In this document: piece by piece, positions 1-16,705 of the stretch
How the letters are laid out: the number at the start of each line of letters is the position of its first letter
How positions within the stretch are numbered: the first letter of the stretch is position 1
NCBI GenBank assembly: GCA_028023455.1
Contig: JAQFVV010006428.1
Coordinates: 38,501 to 102,500, forward strand
Length of the DNA stretch: 64,000 nt
Source of the DNA: Epiperipatus broadwayi
Lineage: Eukaryota; Onychophora; Udeonychophora; Euonychophora; Peripatidae
Direction: 5' to 3'
Notes under the pieces: model-generated
Databases searched by the model: none
What the model saw: the letters and a program-made list of their open reading frames with translations, nothing else
Told to the model about the DNA's origin: nothing
Made by a program: the position numbers and the translations under genes

Positions 1-3000
1 AATGGCGGGGGTCTTACGTGCTAACCTGGCCTTGGCTCAGGCTTCGCTACTGCTCTACCCTATAAGAGAAGATGTGCTGGCAACGCCGTGGCTCCATCTT
101 AAGATACGTATATTACGTATAGCAGCAAAACGAGAATAATTTTATAAAATAAGATCACATCCGCCAAGCAAAGAATAGTATATTTCATACTATGAAATAC
201 GAGTTAATAGCATATTAGCTCTATCAAATTGGGACCAACTCTTGTGTAGCCTGATAATAAATTTCTATGCTACTAAAGGGAGTATTATTACATCTGTACT
301 TTGACATGTTCGATCTATTAAGTTACTTATAGATAAGAAATATTTAAGGAGGGAAAGTATATTTCTATGGACTTAAGAATTTAAATGTCAAATATACTTA
401 TAAATACGATCAATGTTAAATTTAATTCTAAATAAACTTATAAGGTTAAGTTTTTAACTGGTTGATTATAAAAGAGCCACATTTCACATATTAAATCATT
501 TAAATAAAAAAATAGGATTTCGAAACAGCGCAGAAAGTTGACGCTATAAATAAATTACGCGAAGATTTTCAAATAATATCTTCTTAAAACATAAAAATAA
601 GTGCCTACTGTTTCGAAATATTGGCATATAAAATATAATAAGCATTTAAAATAAACAAAGAAATATAGACACAACCGCAGTGATATAACTTTAAACTAAA
701 CACATAATGCACTTTAAATGAAAGGAAAATATAAATAAGTCAGATTATTTAAACTTTAACACATTAAATTTTGGATAGCAATTGACATATTAAACTATTA
801 AATGGATTTTAAGTTTTGATTACATTTAGCTTTATCATTATTTTAAAAAGAAAGTTAGCTAACTTAGATAGATATTATTACATTTAGAATTACACAGAGC
901 TCTGCGGTTTGAAAAATAAAACGGTACCGGTATGATTTATCTGCAAGTTCTTGGCTGTTGGTTTGGTTTAGTTTGACTGGGCGGCATCATCTTTCCCATT
1001 ATGTTAGGCTCGTCTCTTCTATCGGCATGATGGTGGTTTAGGCATTTCGACGAGAGAAACCCCGTTCTCCCGCGGAGTCACAGCAACAAGATGCCCGCTT
1101 TTAGCCGGACATGTTCAAATTAACAATTGTGAATACTGGCTACAACTCTCACTAACAATATGGCTGTCCTCTCTTGTTAAAAATACAGAGTATTTATATG
1201 TTTTCCTTATCGGAATCTCCCGCCTCAAGACTCAGGAATTTAATTAAGTGTTTTTCAATTTATAATTCAGATCTTCGATAACTTATGTTAGAAACATTCC
1301 ATAAGTTATTATTATAATTAAGATTTTTCGTTGCAAACAATTGTCCAATTTAGATTTTAAAATAACTTAAATCTTATCTAAGGGGATTTTAATTAGTAAA
1401 TTTTTAACTAGTTTTACTTTTTACGAATTCCAGGTGTGGTCGTTAATGACACTTGTTTACAACCAAAAATCTTTTAATTACTTGACCAGCTTTTATTTTT
1501 AATCTTACATAGAAACTCTTTCTATTTAAAAACAACCTTTTAACATTTTTTTAAAACGAAAACATTTTTATCATATTTATTAAAAATAATTTACAAATAT
1601 ATTTTGATATAGCTTTTAAATATATTTTCGAGAAACTTTTCCCTGAAATATATTTAAAACAAGAAATCTTTTAACAATTTTAAAGAAACATTTAATAGTA
1701 TTTTTTAGATAACGGCTTTTACATATTTTAAATCATGTCTTTCTTCTATATAGCACAGATTATATATCCACATACGAAATTACAATATTAAACAACAAAA
1801 TTAATAATTTACTCTTAACTTAAATAATATAATAAACATTTTTAGAAATATTAAATAACTTTAGTACGCTATAATTTTACTAATCCTATCTAATTATAGC
1901 GTTCGTTCGCACGTAAATATATAATACTGTTTATACGGACATGAACGAATTTTATATTTATTAACATTTAAATAGGTTCGAACTTAGCACAGATGAGAGT
2001 GTCATTAGGTTTGATGGTGAAACGGAAAGGGATTGGAGATTTCCGTTTCAATATGTATATATATATAAATTTTCTCAGCTGGTTTACTTTTTTAGTCAAA
2101 ACTTAAATGATTAAACCAGTCATGCTTAATAAATATCTGTATTTTTCTGAGAAGACAATCAGAAATATATAGCTTTATGAAAATTTGTTACTGTACCTCT
2201 TGTCTGCCCCAAAAGTTCTATTTGATTGCCTTGATGATCAGTGATTGTTTTGCTGCTAGGATATAGCTGATGTTTATTTTTCTTACTAATGATAGTTCGT
2301 CTTTTTTGATACAATAAACTCTGTAAATCTGATGTCCAGCCCTAAGGTTACTGGCAAATCTGTAATAATATTTTGTATTTGAAAGCAGCCTTTATGTCTT
2401 TCACATTATTTATACATGCTTTGATATGATTTTATTTTAGTTTACCTTTTTCAGCTTTTTATAATAAACCCTTCCATTCTATCATTAGCAACTAGTTTTT
2501 GTATTACTGATATACTTATAATAAATACATACTGTATATAAGTGTAAACATTTGCGTACAAGTTTTGATTTATCACATCTATAACAATGTTTTTAGAAAG
2601 TTTTTGATTCATGATTTATTCAGGTATTTTTTTTATTGTCAGCTGGGTATTTGTTTGGCCCAGTTTCTATGATCAACAATTTTAATATGGTAGTCCATTT
2701 TCTTCAATGGACTTCCTTGCCTTATCTATTAACACATTAATTCAATGATTGTGGTAATCCACACTACTCTCATAGCTTGTCAAAACTGACTTCTTAATTT
2801 TAATAACAACATTTCTCACTTTTCCACCCTCCCATTAGGTTCAGAGATTAAATTTATGTAAAGGGTTTTGGACAGAAAAAAATTTGTCTGCAGAGACAAT
2901 GTTTTGTCAAAATCAAGATCAGCTATAATCATAGGAGTGGTCTATGCTTGTAAAATCTCATATTTCTGAGATCTGGTAATCAAGACCATTAGGACAAATT

Positions 3001-3377
3001 TTAAAATAGGCTTTTAACTTTGATTCCCCTGCAATTGAGTTTACTTGCCTGTATATAGAAAAGCACTTTGTCCTTGTATGTTGGCAATTTTTATGATAGG
3101 CTGGATTGAAGTCTTCTAGTGAACCAATTTCAGCTATTTTGCGGGGTTTTCTCTGTGATAAGAGAATTTCAACTCTTCTTTAATAATGAAGGTGTAACCA
3201 ATTACATTTGTTTTGTAATTTTTGATTGGTGCAATGATAATGTTAGTCTTTGATTTAACAAACCCATGGAGCAGAGACTTTATCATTTAATTTTTTTTTT
3301 CAAACTTGCAAGAAAAGAGTGATTGTGATTTTATCAACTTTGACAAATATTGTATTTCTTGGTGAATTAATATAAAC
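1..3377. other. AT-rich stretch, no gene recognised
   Basis: No exon, RNA gene or recognisable element could be supported here. Two patches are richer in GC than the rest, about 1-115 and 900-1130, and may be ends of old repeats, but neither matches anything I recognise. A weak run on the minus strand near 2880-2940 resembles the area around a LINE reverse transcriptase active site, but is too decayed to call. Confidence 0.5.
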
Positions 3378-3386
3378 ATAGGTGCA

Positions 3387-3424
<38 letters not shown>

Positions 3425-3443
3425 CTATATTTATATTGTTTTG

Positions 3444-3476
<33 letters not shown>
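3378..3476. repeat. (TA)n tracts inside a short foldback
   Basis: A (TA)n run at 3389-3420 is bracketed by the 10-bp inverted repeat ATAGGTGCAT / ATGCACCTAT. A second (TA)n run covers about 3449-3476 and adjoins the left arm of the following Penelope-derived element. Confidence 0.7.
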
Positions 3477-3480
<4 letters not shown>

Positions 3481-3532
3481 TTCAAAACAATACAATAATT
3501 AATACAGTAACAATATTTTAAACAAATATATA

Positions 3533-3592
3533 CCAATTTAATAGAAGTACTTTCAACTATCTATGTAGTCATTGTCAACTAGACTCAAATTG
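3533..3592 (-). ncRNA. Hammerhead-ribozyme-like motif in left arm
   Basis: This is the minus-strand mirror of the motif at 4087-4146. It reads stem I strand, TTGACAATGA, stem II ACTA/TAGT, then GAAAGTACTT with a palindromic AGTACT in place of a looped stem III. One core base differs from the right arm copy (TTGACAATGA versus TTGACAACGA). The canonical CUGANGA core is not intact, so activity is doubtful. Confidence 0.4.
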
Positions 3593-3645
3593 TATTAGAA
3601 AAATCCATTACAAATGTAAACAAAAGCAATACGTCATACATCAAT

Positions 3646-4037
3646 TAATAAATAATTCAAAAAATAGGTGTGGTATTTTAAATCAAAGTTGTGCAATATA
3701 TAAATGGCTATGTTTTTGTGGAAAGGCATATATTGGGGAATCTCGATGTACATTGGAGAAAAGATCAAGGGAGCATTTGTTATTATATAAACGAGTGCAA
3801 AAATCAAGACAAGAGAATGTTAGAAATGATGATGTATCACCATCAGTATTTTTTGATCATAATGTAACATGTAATTATGGTTTTGATTTTGATTTTAATA
3901 AAGTTAAAATTCTGTGTATTGAAAGAAATAATAATAAACGCAAAATTAAAGAAGCTATGTTAATAAAAAGTGAAAAGCAACAGTTGATAAATAGACAGAC
4001 AGCCAATATAAAAATTAATGAATTGTGGGAAAATTGA
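3646..4037 (+). pseudogene. GIY-YIG endonuclease domain fragment of a Penelope-like element
   Basis: The reading frame runs open from inside the left junction to a stop at 4037. The track-like ATG at 3753 is internal and not a real start. Upstream of it the frame reads RLINNSK-like, then CAIYKWLCFCGKAYIGES, which is the GIY..YIG pair with its spacing, followed by a conserved arginine-rich KRSREHLLLY helix and the FFDH / CNYGF region with the KIKEAMLIK motif near the C terminus. This is the endonuclease used by PLEs for target nicking. Everything N-terminal, including the RT, is absent, so this is a fragment. It is closely related to the pieces at 17330-17720 (minus) and 44360-44700 (plus). 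Confidence 0.75.
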
Positions 4038-4086
4038 TGTATGACGTATTGCTTTTGTTTACATTTGTAACAGTTTTTTTCTAATA

Positions 4087-4146
4087 CAATTTGAGTCTAG
4101 TTGACAACGACTACATAGATAGTTGAAAGTACTTCTATTAAATTGG
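4087..4146 (+). ncRNA. Hammerhead-ribozyme-like motif in right arm (family A pLTR)
   Basis: Stem I strands CAATTT..TAG (4087-4100) and CTA..AAATTG (4135-4146) can pair with an internal loop. Core-like TTGACAACGA is at 4101-4110, stem II ACTA (4110-4113) pairs with TAGT (4120-4123), and GAAAGTACTT is at 4125-4134. The AGTACT after GAA is palindromic and leaves no loop, so stem III would form only between two molecules. The core differs from CUGANGA, so it is probably decayed. PLEs are known to encode hammerheads in their pLTRs. Confidence 0.5.
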
Positions 4147-4339
4147 TATATATTTGTTTAAAATATTGTTACTGTATTAATTATTGTATTGTTTTGAATA
4201 ATTATATATATTTTATTATAATTGGAATACAGACATTGATTAATAATTTATATATATATATATATGTGTGTGTTGATATGAATATTTTCACGGGTTGCAT
4301 ATATAAATACATATTTTGAGAGTTCATCCGTATTAAAAT

Positions 4340-5151
4340 ATTTTAAATATAGATATACTGAAAGCTTAATTGTTCTATTTAAAAGAGTTTTGGCTACAGA
4401 AACTATCTCAGTTGGGTGATGATGAGAATGGAAATGTAAATACCTGTATGTGTGTGTATCCTTTCTGTAAATAGAAAAAGATAAACTATTTGGTGTTCTG
4501 GTGACTAGAACATCAAGAAAAGGGAGTTTTCCATCAGTATCTGCTCCATTGTAAATTTAATATGAGGATGTATATTATTTAAATGTAAGAAAAAATCATC
4601 TAATTTATTTTTTCCATGTTGCCATATGACAAAAGTGTCATTTATGTATCTGAGCGAAATGAGAGGTTTTAAAGATGATTCTAAAGCACGAGTTTCTATA
4701 TATTCCATTAATAAATCAGCTATTACTCCTGAGATAGGTGAGGCCATAGGAATACCAAAAACTTGTCTGTAATGTTGTCCATTGTATATAAAATATGTAT
4801 TTAAGAGACAATGTTTAATCAAAGCAATTATATGATCTGGTAAATTGCAACATTGTGAGATTATATTTAAAGCTTCATCAAGTGGAATGTTTGTAAACAA
4901 AGACACAACATCAAAACTGGCCAGAAAGTCATTAGCATTAATTTTTAAACTTTTTAAAACAGAAATAAAATGAAGAGAGTTTGTAATATATGATTTAATA
5001 GATGGGATTGTAGGTTTAATGAAATCCGATAAGTATCTAGCTAAAATATGAGTTGAAGAACCTATTGCACTTACTATTGGACGAAGGGGGGTATCTGGTT
5101 TGGGAATTTTTGGAAGTCCATAAAATTTTGGAGTCACAAGATTTTTTAGGA
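4340..5151 (-). pseudogene. Penelope-like reverse transcriptase, inactivated
   Basis: From a stop near 5152 the minus strand reads LLKN then TPKFYGLPKIPKP, the start of the PLE RT fingers. Numbering from that threonine-region codon at 5137, PLRPIVSAIGSS is at residues 18-29, the motif A region ASFDVVSLFTNIP is at 73-85 with its aspartate at 76, GIPMASPIS is at 128-136, and the catalytic box is RYINDTFVIW at 163-172. The family normally has YxDD, so the first aspartate is replaced by asparagine (residue 166, codon AAT), which should abolish polymerisation. A frameshift near 4520 moves the reading into the LPFLDVLVTRTPNSLS frame, which continues to about 4345 and ends at a TLLNR-like stretch. 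GTG at 5137 is not a real start; the N-terminal region is missing. Confidence 0.85.
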
Positions 5152-5152
5152 G

Positions 5153-5837
5153 GGATTATTTTACTCTTTTAAATAGAGGAATTAACCTTTCAGATGAGAC
5201 ACATCTGAAAGAAGAAATAAATCATATTAATAGTGTTTTATTAGCAAATAGTTATAATTACAAATTTATAAAAAAAGCCTTATTTCAAGCCCAAAATAGA
5301 CAAAATAGGAAACAAAAAAATGATAAATCAGCTATTAGGATTTGTGTTCCATATGTAAAAGGAACTACAGACAGTATCGGATGTATATTAAAATGCTATA
5401 ATATAGATACAGCATTTTCTGCTCATCAAAAGATCAGCACTATAATAACCAAGCCTAAGGATTCAATCCCTCTTGAATCTAATGGTGTCTATCAAATCTC
5501 ATGTAAAAATTGTAAAGCTTCTTACATAGGTATGAGTAATCATCGCATCAGTGTTAGGAGAGATGAGCATGCTAATGCAGTTAAACAACACTCATCATCA
5601 TCAGCACTTTCACTCCATACTATGGATTCAGGTCATAAAAATGATTTTTCTAGTACCAGTATTATATCCAGATGTGATAATCTTTACCAGTGCAAAATTA
5701 GAGAAGCCATTGAGATACTTAAAAGACCAGATTGTATCAATAAGCGAGATGATACTTGCAAACTTCCTCCTATTTGGAAAGATTTTTTTAAAAAAACATT
5801 CCTAAATTTAACATTTTTGCTATTGGAGGAATTTTAA
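5153..5837 (+). pseudogene. Penelope-like connector and GIY-YIG endonuclease
   Basis: One open frame starts upstream of the ATG at 5532 and can be followed back to about 5153 (FTLLNRGINLSDETH...). It covers the RT-endonuclease connector (KKALFQAQNRQNRKQ region, then RICVPYVKGT), a KPKDSIPLESN linker, and the endonuclease with NGVYQISCKNCKASYIGMSN (GVY..YIG) and conserved R, H and E positions (REAIEILKRPDCINK). A stop at 5835-5837 ends it near the expected C terminus. The N-terminal RT is absent on this strand. The endonuclease part looks intact, with a near-consensus GIY-YIG pair (GVY..YIG). A diverged minus-strand relative lies at 18240-18600. Confidence 0.8.
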
Positions 5838-5888
5838 CATTTTATTTAAATCAGTGATTGTAGCGCCTCTACAACCGTCTTTCTACGT

Positions 5889-5942
5889 TTTATAACTCTG
5901 TGGATGACTTGTGTGACCAAGTTGAAACGTCAGTATATTTAT
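5889..5942 (+). ncRNA. Hammerhead-ribozyme-like motif (family B pLTR)
   Basis: Just after the endonuclease stop: stem I strand ATAACT (5892-5897) can pair with AGTAT (5932-5936) with one bulge. Then CTG (5898-5900), a 3-base insertion TGG, and ATGA (5904-5907), together resembling CUGAUGA; stem II CTTG/CAAG (5908-5911 and 5918-5921); and GAAACGTC (5924-5931). The ACGT after GAA is palindromic with no loop, and C5931 would be the cleavage-site base. The core insertion argues for decay. Confidence 0.5.
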
Positions 5943-6018
5943 ATTAAAAGTTTTTAACACGGATGAACCCGCAAAATATGTATTTTATATATTTAACCCG
6001 TACAAATCTTCATTTTAA

Positions 6019-7490
6019 CATATATATATATATATATATATATATGCATGTGTGTGTGTGTTTTGGGTCAATGATAGTATGCTTTATTCAGTGGTCCAGT
6101 ATGTAAAATTTTAAATTTTAATTAGTAATAATTTATTAACATATTGAAAATCAGTGTGAAAAAATCACTTATATATTGAAATGCTTGTTGGATTATAATT
6201 TCCCAAATTAAGAAAAAGCTCACCCATAATAAGCTTGAAAGTGACAATGACCTGGACTGTTTGTTATGCACTGGAATATATAATAGAGTGGATATTTATC
6301 TCATAAACATTTTATCAGAGGGTCTAGTGGCAGCTCCGTTTCAGATAATATTTTAATAGTATAAAACCAATTTAGAAGTATGAAAATATTTAGCACTTTA
6401 TTACTATTATTAAACAGTAAGTAAAAATAAACAACAAAATCAATTTATAATTCTTCAAAAATTTTTGTAAACATTCTTTAAATATATTGTGTTTTAATTT
6501 AATATAATATAAAATAGTATATGTGGTCATCACTAGAGAGAGAGATATTAATTTATTCATGTGTTACAGTCATTGATCCATTTAGTTCCAATCATGCAAT
6601 GTAATACAAGGTAAAAATATATAACAATGTTTGTAGGGGGGGTAGGTGGTGGGGGGTAGGTGGTGAGAGAGAAGAAAATCAGACTAAGAAGATGTCAATT
6701 TTACACTCATAAAAAATAAATAAAATAAAAAAGCTGAAAAGTAATAACTTTGGGAAAATTTGAACAAAACTTCAGGATTATGTGGAATTAAAAGGATGGA
6801 GTAGAAATTTTATAACTCTGTATTATTTCAACACTGTTTTTCATTGGTCTTATGATTCTTAATGTGCTACTGGTGAAGCTAGAATGACTGCTATCTGGAT
6901 AATTATTTGCCTCAACATATACTGTTTCAAACAAAGAACAATTCCGGAAAATGTAAGCCATTACTTTTTTGTTGTTTATAGTAATGAATTTTTAGATTTA
7001 AAAATAACATGGAAATTGATTAGTCTAAAGAGACAAAGATTAAAGTGTTTTGATTTTTGTTCTTCTCATAAGCAGAAAAATACATTTGTTTATAAATTAT
7101 CATCTCAATAAAAATAATTCGAAATAATTTTGAAGAAAAGTTTCAGGAGATATCGTAAACAAACCAAAAAGACATTTTTAAATCATATAAAATTTAACCA
7201 ATTTAAAAAGAAAAATGCATGAGTTTATGTCCTATTCTTCTTGGGAAAGAAAACTCATCTACCAGGTTGCTTTAGCACCAACTTGCTTAATTATAGAAAA
7301 TGGAAAGTTACAGATTAATTGAAATGCCAAGAATATTATATTTATAGTTGAATAAATTCTTCTTAGTATAATTAAACACATCTTAATTTGCTGATAGAAA
7401 TGAAGTGAAACAAATAATAATTTTTTATCTTTATTGTACAACTTTCAAATTACTAATATTTTAAAAATGTTTTAAAATTGTCCAGATCAT
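6019..7490. other. AT-rich stretch, no gene recognised
   Basis: It contains a (TA)n/(TG)n tract near 6020-6062 and a G-rich tract at 6637-6666. No exon or element is supported. Confidence 0.5.
6637..6666 (+). other. G-rich tract with quadruplex potential
   Basis: Runs of G (about 7, 2, 2, 6, 2 and 2) are separated by TA and T spacers, as in GGGGGGTAGGTGGTGGGGGG. This stands out in a very AT-rich setting and could form a two-layer or longer G-quadruplex. No gene is adjacent. Confidence 0.5.
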
Positions 7491-7494
7491 TTAA

Positions 7495-7745
7495 AATTAT
7501 GACAAAGATCTTCACGGAAGGAAAAAAAATCAATAAATGATTTTGTGGATAAAGCTATTTTAACAGTACTTCCTTGGAAGTGTTTAAATATTATCTCACT
7601 TTGCTGACATCGATACATAAATCAATAAATGATTTTAAAATAATGTGTTTATAGATTTAATGAACCTGTTTTAGTGGTATTGCCTTTGAAAAAGGGTTTG
7701 AATATTGTCTCACTATGCTGACATCGATAATAATAATCAATATAT
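7495..7745. repeat. Two imperfect direct copies of about 120 bp
   Basis: Both halves contain a TATT(A/G)TCTCACT.TGCTGACATCGATA stretch followed by AATCAATA; the second ends in a (TA)n run. The unit is not recognised as a known element. Confidence 0.5.
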
Positions 7746-10123
7746 ATATATATATATGCATTACTTAGGAATATTTGCTTATAATATTTGTTTTCTTGGC
7801 ATTTTTACTCATAAGGATGGATCAAACTTTGACTAATAAGATAAAATCTAATGGGAGAAAATGTTCATTTATTTTTGTTATTGCTATATTTAATATTGTA
7901 ATACATTTTTTTTTCTTTTAGTTTCATGTATTATTCAGGGATTATTTTTTGTTATATATTTATCATGGTATAAAATATACTTAGTAAGGATGAAGAGATG
8001 TATAAAGATATATACATTTATTACACATATTTTTGCTATTTTTTCCAATTAAGCCAAAAACATAATATTAAATATCATTTATGTGGGAAGAGAGAGAAAT
8101 ATTTATCTCTCGCACTGCTAGAACAGATGTTAATATTTTATTGAAGGGTGAGCAAACAGACCCAAACTTGTCAAAATTATACACATAATGACACAATTGT
8201 TCTATTATATGAAATAATTAATAAGCATTTTTCCCTTCTTAATTTTGCCTATAAATGAACATGTCCACTTTAAATACAAAATGTAGGTTGATCTTCATTG
8301 TTTATATATGCATGGCTTGCTATAACAAAAGTATAATTATTATTTTAAAATAATTAATGGTCATCTTACTTATATGTTGGTGGTTTGTTTATAAATACAT
8401 TAATAGTCTCTGCATTGTGAAATGGAATATTTATGTTTCCACTTTTATTATTATTGTTGTTTTACCTTGCTATTGTATTCATAAGGATTTGTGACAACTT
8501 TTAGCTGATAAGTATGTGCCACATATAATGGCATCAAATAGAGTAATATTAATTTTAATATTGTGCATGGGCTGATGGAGAATTCCCCATTGCTGATTAA
8601 ATGAGAGGATGATATTGTTGAGGCTGATTAATAGTTAGTGCTTAGTTAGCATAGTTAATCCCAAGAGAGGATATCCATGGTCTGAATTCTAATTTCCTGT
8701 GATGAGTTACTGCCCACACTTTTATACTTATGAAAATGTATTAGAATTGGACATATTGTTGTACAACTATCAAGTTGTTTTGTAGAGCCTTCATTTATTG
8801 TCCACATATGCCGAACACATGATAAAGACATGTATAAGCGATTGTGATATGAGTCAAATGACGAATACTTGTTCAGCATTAAATGCATTTTGGGAATTAT
8901 TTGTTGTTTTCTTCAGATGTCTTTATAGCTTTAAAGAATATGAAATGATAGTGGTAGTTTTAAATGCAATATTATATAAACTCTTAATTAAAACAAAGCC
9001 AAAATTTTCATATATATGATGTTCAGTTTGAATAATATTTATGAACAAATATAACTTTTTAAAAAAAAAAATATTACTAAAATTAACTTTTTATCAGAAT
9101 GAAAAAATTAAAGAATATTTAAAACTCAGAAATTTATTTAACCAATCTATTGGAAAATGTTAAGCTTATTAACAATTTGGTCCCTTGCAGGTGTGCAAAA
9201 AAAATCCTAGATTGTATTCAAATTTTGTACCATAATTTCACCGATAAGTTAATGCATTATTAAAATATATAATGGACATATAGTTATAAAATCTAAACAT
9301 ATTAGAATCAATAATGAATAAGCTTTAACTATATGCAATTAAAAACATAATTTTTATTTCAATTATCAATCTATCTATCTATTTGTCTCTGTCTGTTTGC
9401 CTTTCTCTCTGTCTGTCTGTATTCATTTCTGCCTGACTCTGTCTCTAGCTATCAATTATGTAATGTCTTCACCAACATTTTCATTTATTTATCTATCATA
9501 ATTATTACTTTTGTCTAGACATAATGAAAGTTTACCACATCAAAGTTAAACATGTTATTTAACGTTATACTTTAACCTGGTTAGTACATTTTTTTTTATT
9601 TAAAATGTCAATTAATGCCTTTTGCAAAACTCTTTAAACATATGGGTTTCTAAACAAAATTATGTATTTTCAAAATCTATATAAATAATGCCTAAAAACA
9701 TAACTCATTTTTCAATTATAGTCATCCAGGATTTTTATTTTATAAATATCTGTATTCTGATAATTAAAAAAAACATCAAAATATACTTGAATTTTATTAA
9801 AAGTACTGTTTTTATTCAAATTTTTAATTAAGTTTTTATTGTGACTTATCTTTTGTAATTCAATATGTTACTATTTTTGTTCTTCTGTGTGTATTTTCAT
9901 TTTACTACATATTACAACTTATACCATAATTTTTTCTCACTTTATTCAATTATTTTTTGTCTAATTAAAACATTTAATCCTTATCTAGTCTATAGATTAT
10001 TTGTTTATATAATTATCAGTATTTTTATCTAATAGTTTTCAACTATCATAAATATGCTCATATTTTTTAAGAATAACTTCATTATTTGTGCTGTCCTATT
10101 TATGCAAATTGTTTTATTTTAAG
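7746..10123. other. AT-rich stretch upstream of the first visible exon
   Basis: No exon of the prolyl 4-hydroxylase-like gene or any other gene could be supported here, although 5' exons of that gene should lie upstream. Degenerate ATCT/GTCT-type sequence is present near 9368-9450. Confidence 0.4.
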
Positions 10124-10175
10124 AGTGGAAATGTTCGAAAAGCTGTTTATTACATTGAAGAATTATTAAAAGAAG
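10124..10175 (+). CDS. Prolyl 4-hydroxylase alpha-like, internal exon 1 of 3 seen (TPR part)
   Basis: Prolyl 4-hydroxylase alpha subunits hydroxylate collagen-type prolines in the ER lumen, as tetramers with protein disulfide isomerase, using Fe(II), 2-oxoglutarate and ascorbate. This 52-nt exon lies between a TTTTATTTTAAG acceptor and a GTAAGTAT donor and encodes SGNVRKAVYYIEELLKE plus one base (phase 1). That matches the last helix pair of the peptide-substrate-binding TPR domain, where the vertebrate protein reads as a GDLDKALLLTKKLLELDP-like stretch. The spare G joins the next exon at 17016 to give the codon for D in DPNN, as in the family. Single short exon, so the identification rests on the joined three-exon peptide. 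It could belong to a pseudogene, but the frame and both splice sites are intact. Confidence 0.7.
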
Positions 10176-10317
10176 GTAAGTATATAAATATATAATATGA
10201 ATTTTAAGATTGTACAAAATATTATTAGAGTTATGGTATCACTGCAACAATATTTAATTCTCAATTTAAATATTGTATTTCCATGAAATATATTGGCAAA
10301 CTAAATAGTCTTGTCAA

Positions 10318-10388
10318 GCGTTGGTGGCCTAGCGATTAGCACAGCAGCATTCCAAGCAGCTGGTCCAGGTTCACTTCCTGGTCAACGT
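10318..10388 (+). repeat. tRNA-Gly(UCC)-derived sequence (SINE head or pseudo-tRNA)
   Basis: The 70-nt segment follows the animal tRNA-Gly(UCC) plan: GCGTTGGTGG at the 5' end, A-box-like TGGCCTAGCGATTAGC, anticodon loop ATTCCAA, a perfect 5-bp T arm CCAGG/CCTGG around TTCACTT, and GTCAACG closing the acceptor stem. The anticodon stem is damaged, so it is not a working tRNA. A TATATAT-containing tail follows. A second copy is at 25481-25551, preceded by the same TCAA, which suggests a SINE family. Confidence 0.7.
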
Positions 10389-10389
10389 T

Positions 10390-16700
<6,311 letters not shown>

Positions 16701-16705
16701 TGTCA

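Larger units (their letters stand above)
3471..4207 (+). mobile_element. Mini Penelope-like element: inverted arms around a GIY-YIG fragment (family A, copy 1)
   Basis: Two almost identical inverted arms of about 175 bp (3471-3645 and 4033-4207) flank a 387-bp centre that encodes only the C-terminal GIY-YIG endonuclease part of a Penelope-like element. There is no reverse transcriptase in the unit. The inversion joins the centre exactly where the protein reads as the segment just upstream of the GIY-YIG domain (compare the longer copy at 42742-44705). PLEs are known to be 5'-truncated on insertion and to carry terminal repeats (pLTRs) in direct or inverted orientation, so this fits a 5'-truncated copy with an inverted terminal repeat. 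Each arm holds a hammerhead-like motif. A similar unit lies at 17185-17885. The arms differ at only a few positions, so the copy looks fairly young or gene-converted. Confidence 0.75.
4290..6018. mobile_element. Divergent Penelope-like composite (family B): RT on minus, GIY-YIG on plus
   Basis: Two parts of the same PLE family sit back to back and read outward. The minus-strand part (5151 to about 4340) carries the reverse transcriptase; the plus-strand part (about 5153-5837) carries the connector and GIY-YIG endonuclease. Matching element ends lie in inverted orientation at 4290-4352 and 5937-6018, sharing CGGATGAAC and GCAAAATATGTATTT-like sequence. The two parts overlap at a TLLNR.I.LS stretch: the minus copy jumps from there directly to its element end, so it has lost the endonuclease region, while the plus copy begins there. 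The layout suggests either two copies or an inversion during insertion (twin-priming-like). Confidence 0.7.

Noticed and set aside
2880-3290. Minus-strand stretch with ADLDF-like residues, resembling a LINE active-site region
   Set aside because: Neighbouring motifs are missing or at the wrong spacing, so it is not supportable.
6884-7111. 75-codon frame with a GTAAGC-like donor nearby, considered as a 5' exon
   Set aside because: Peptide does not match the prolyl 4-hydroxylase N-terminal domain, and no good acceptor is present.
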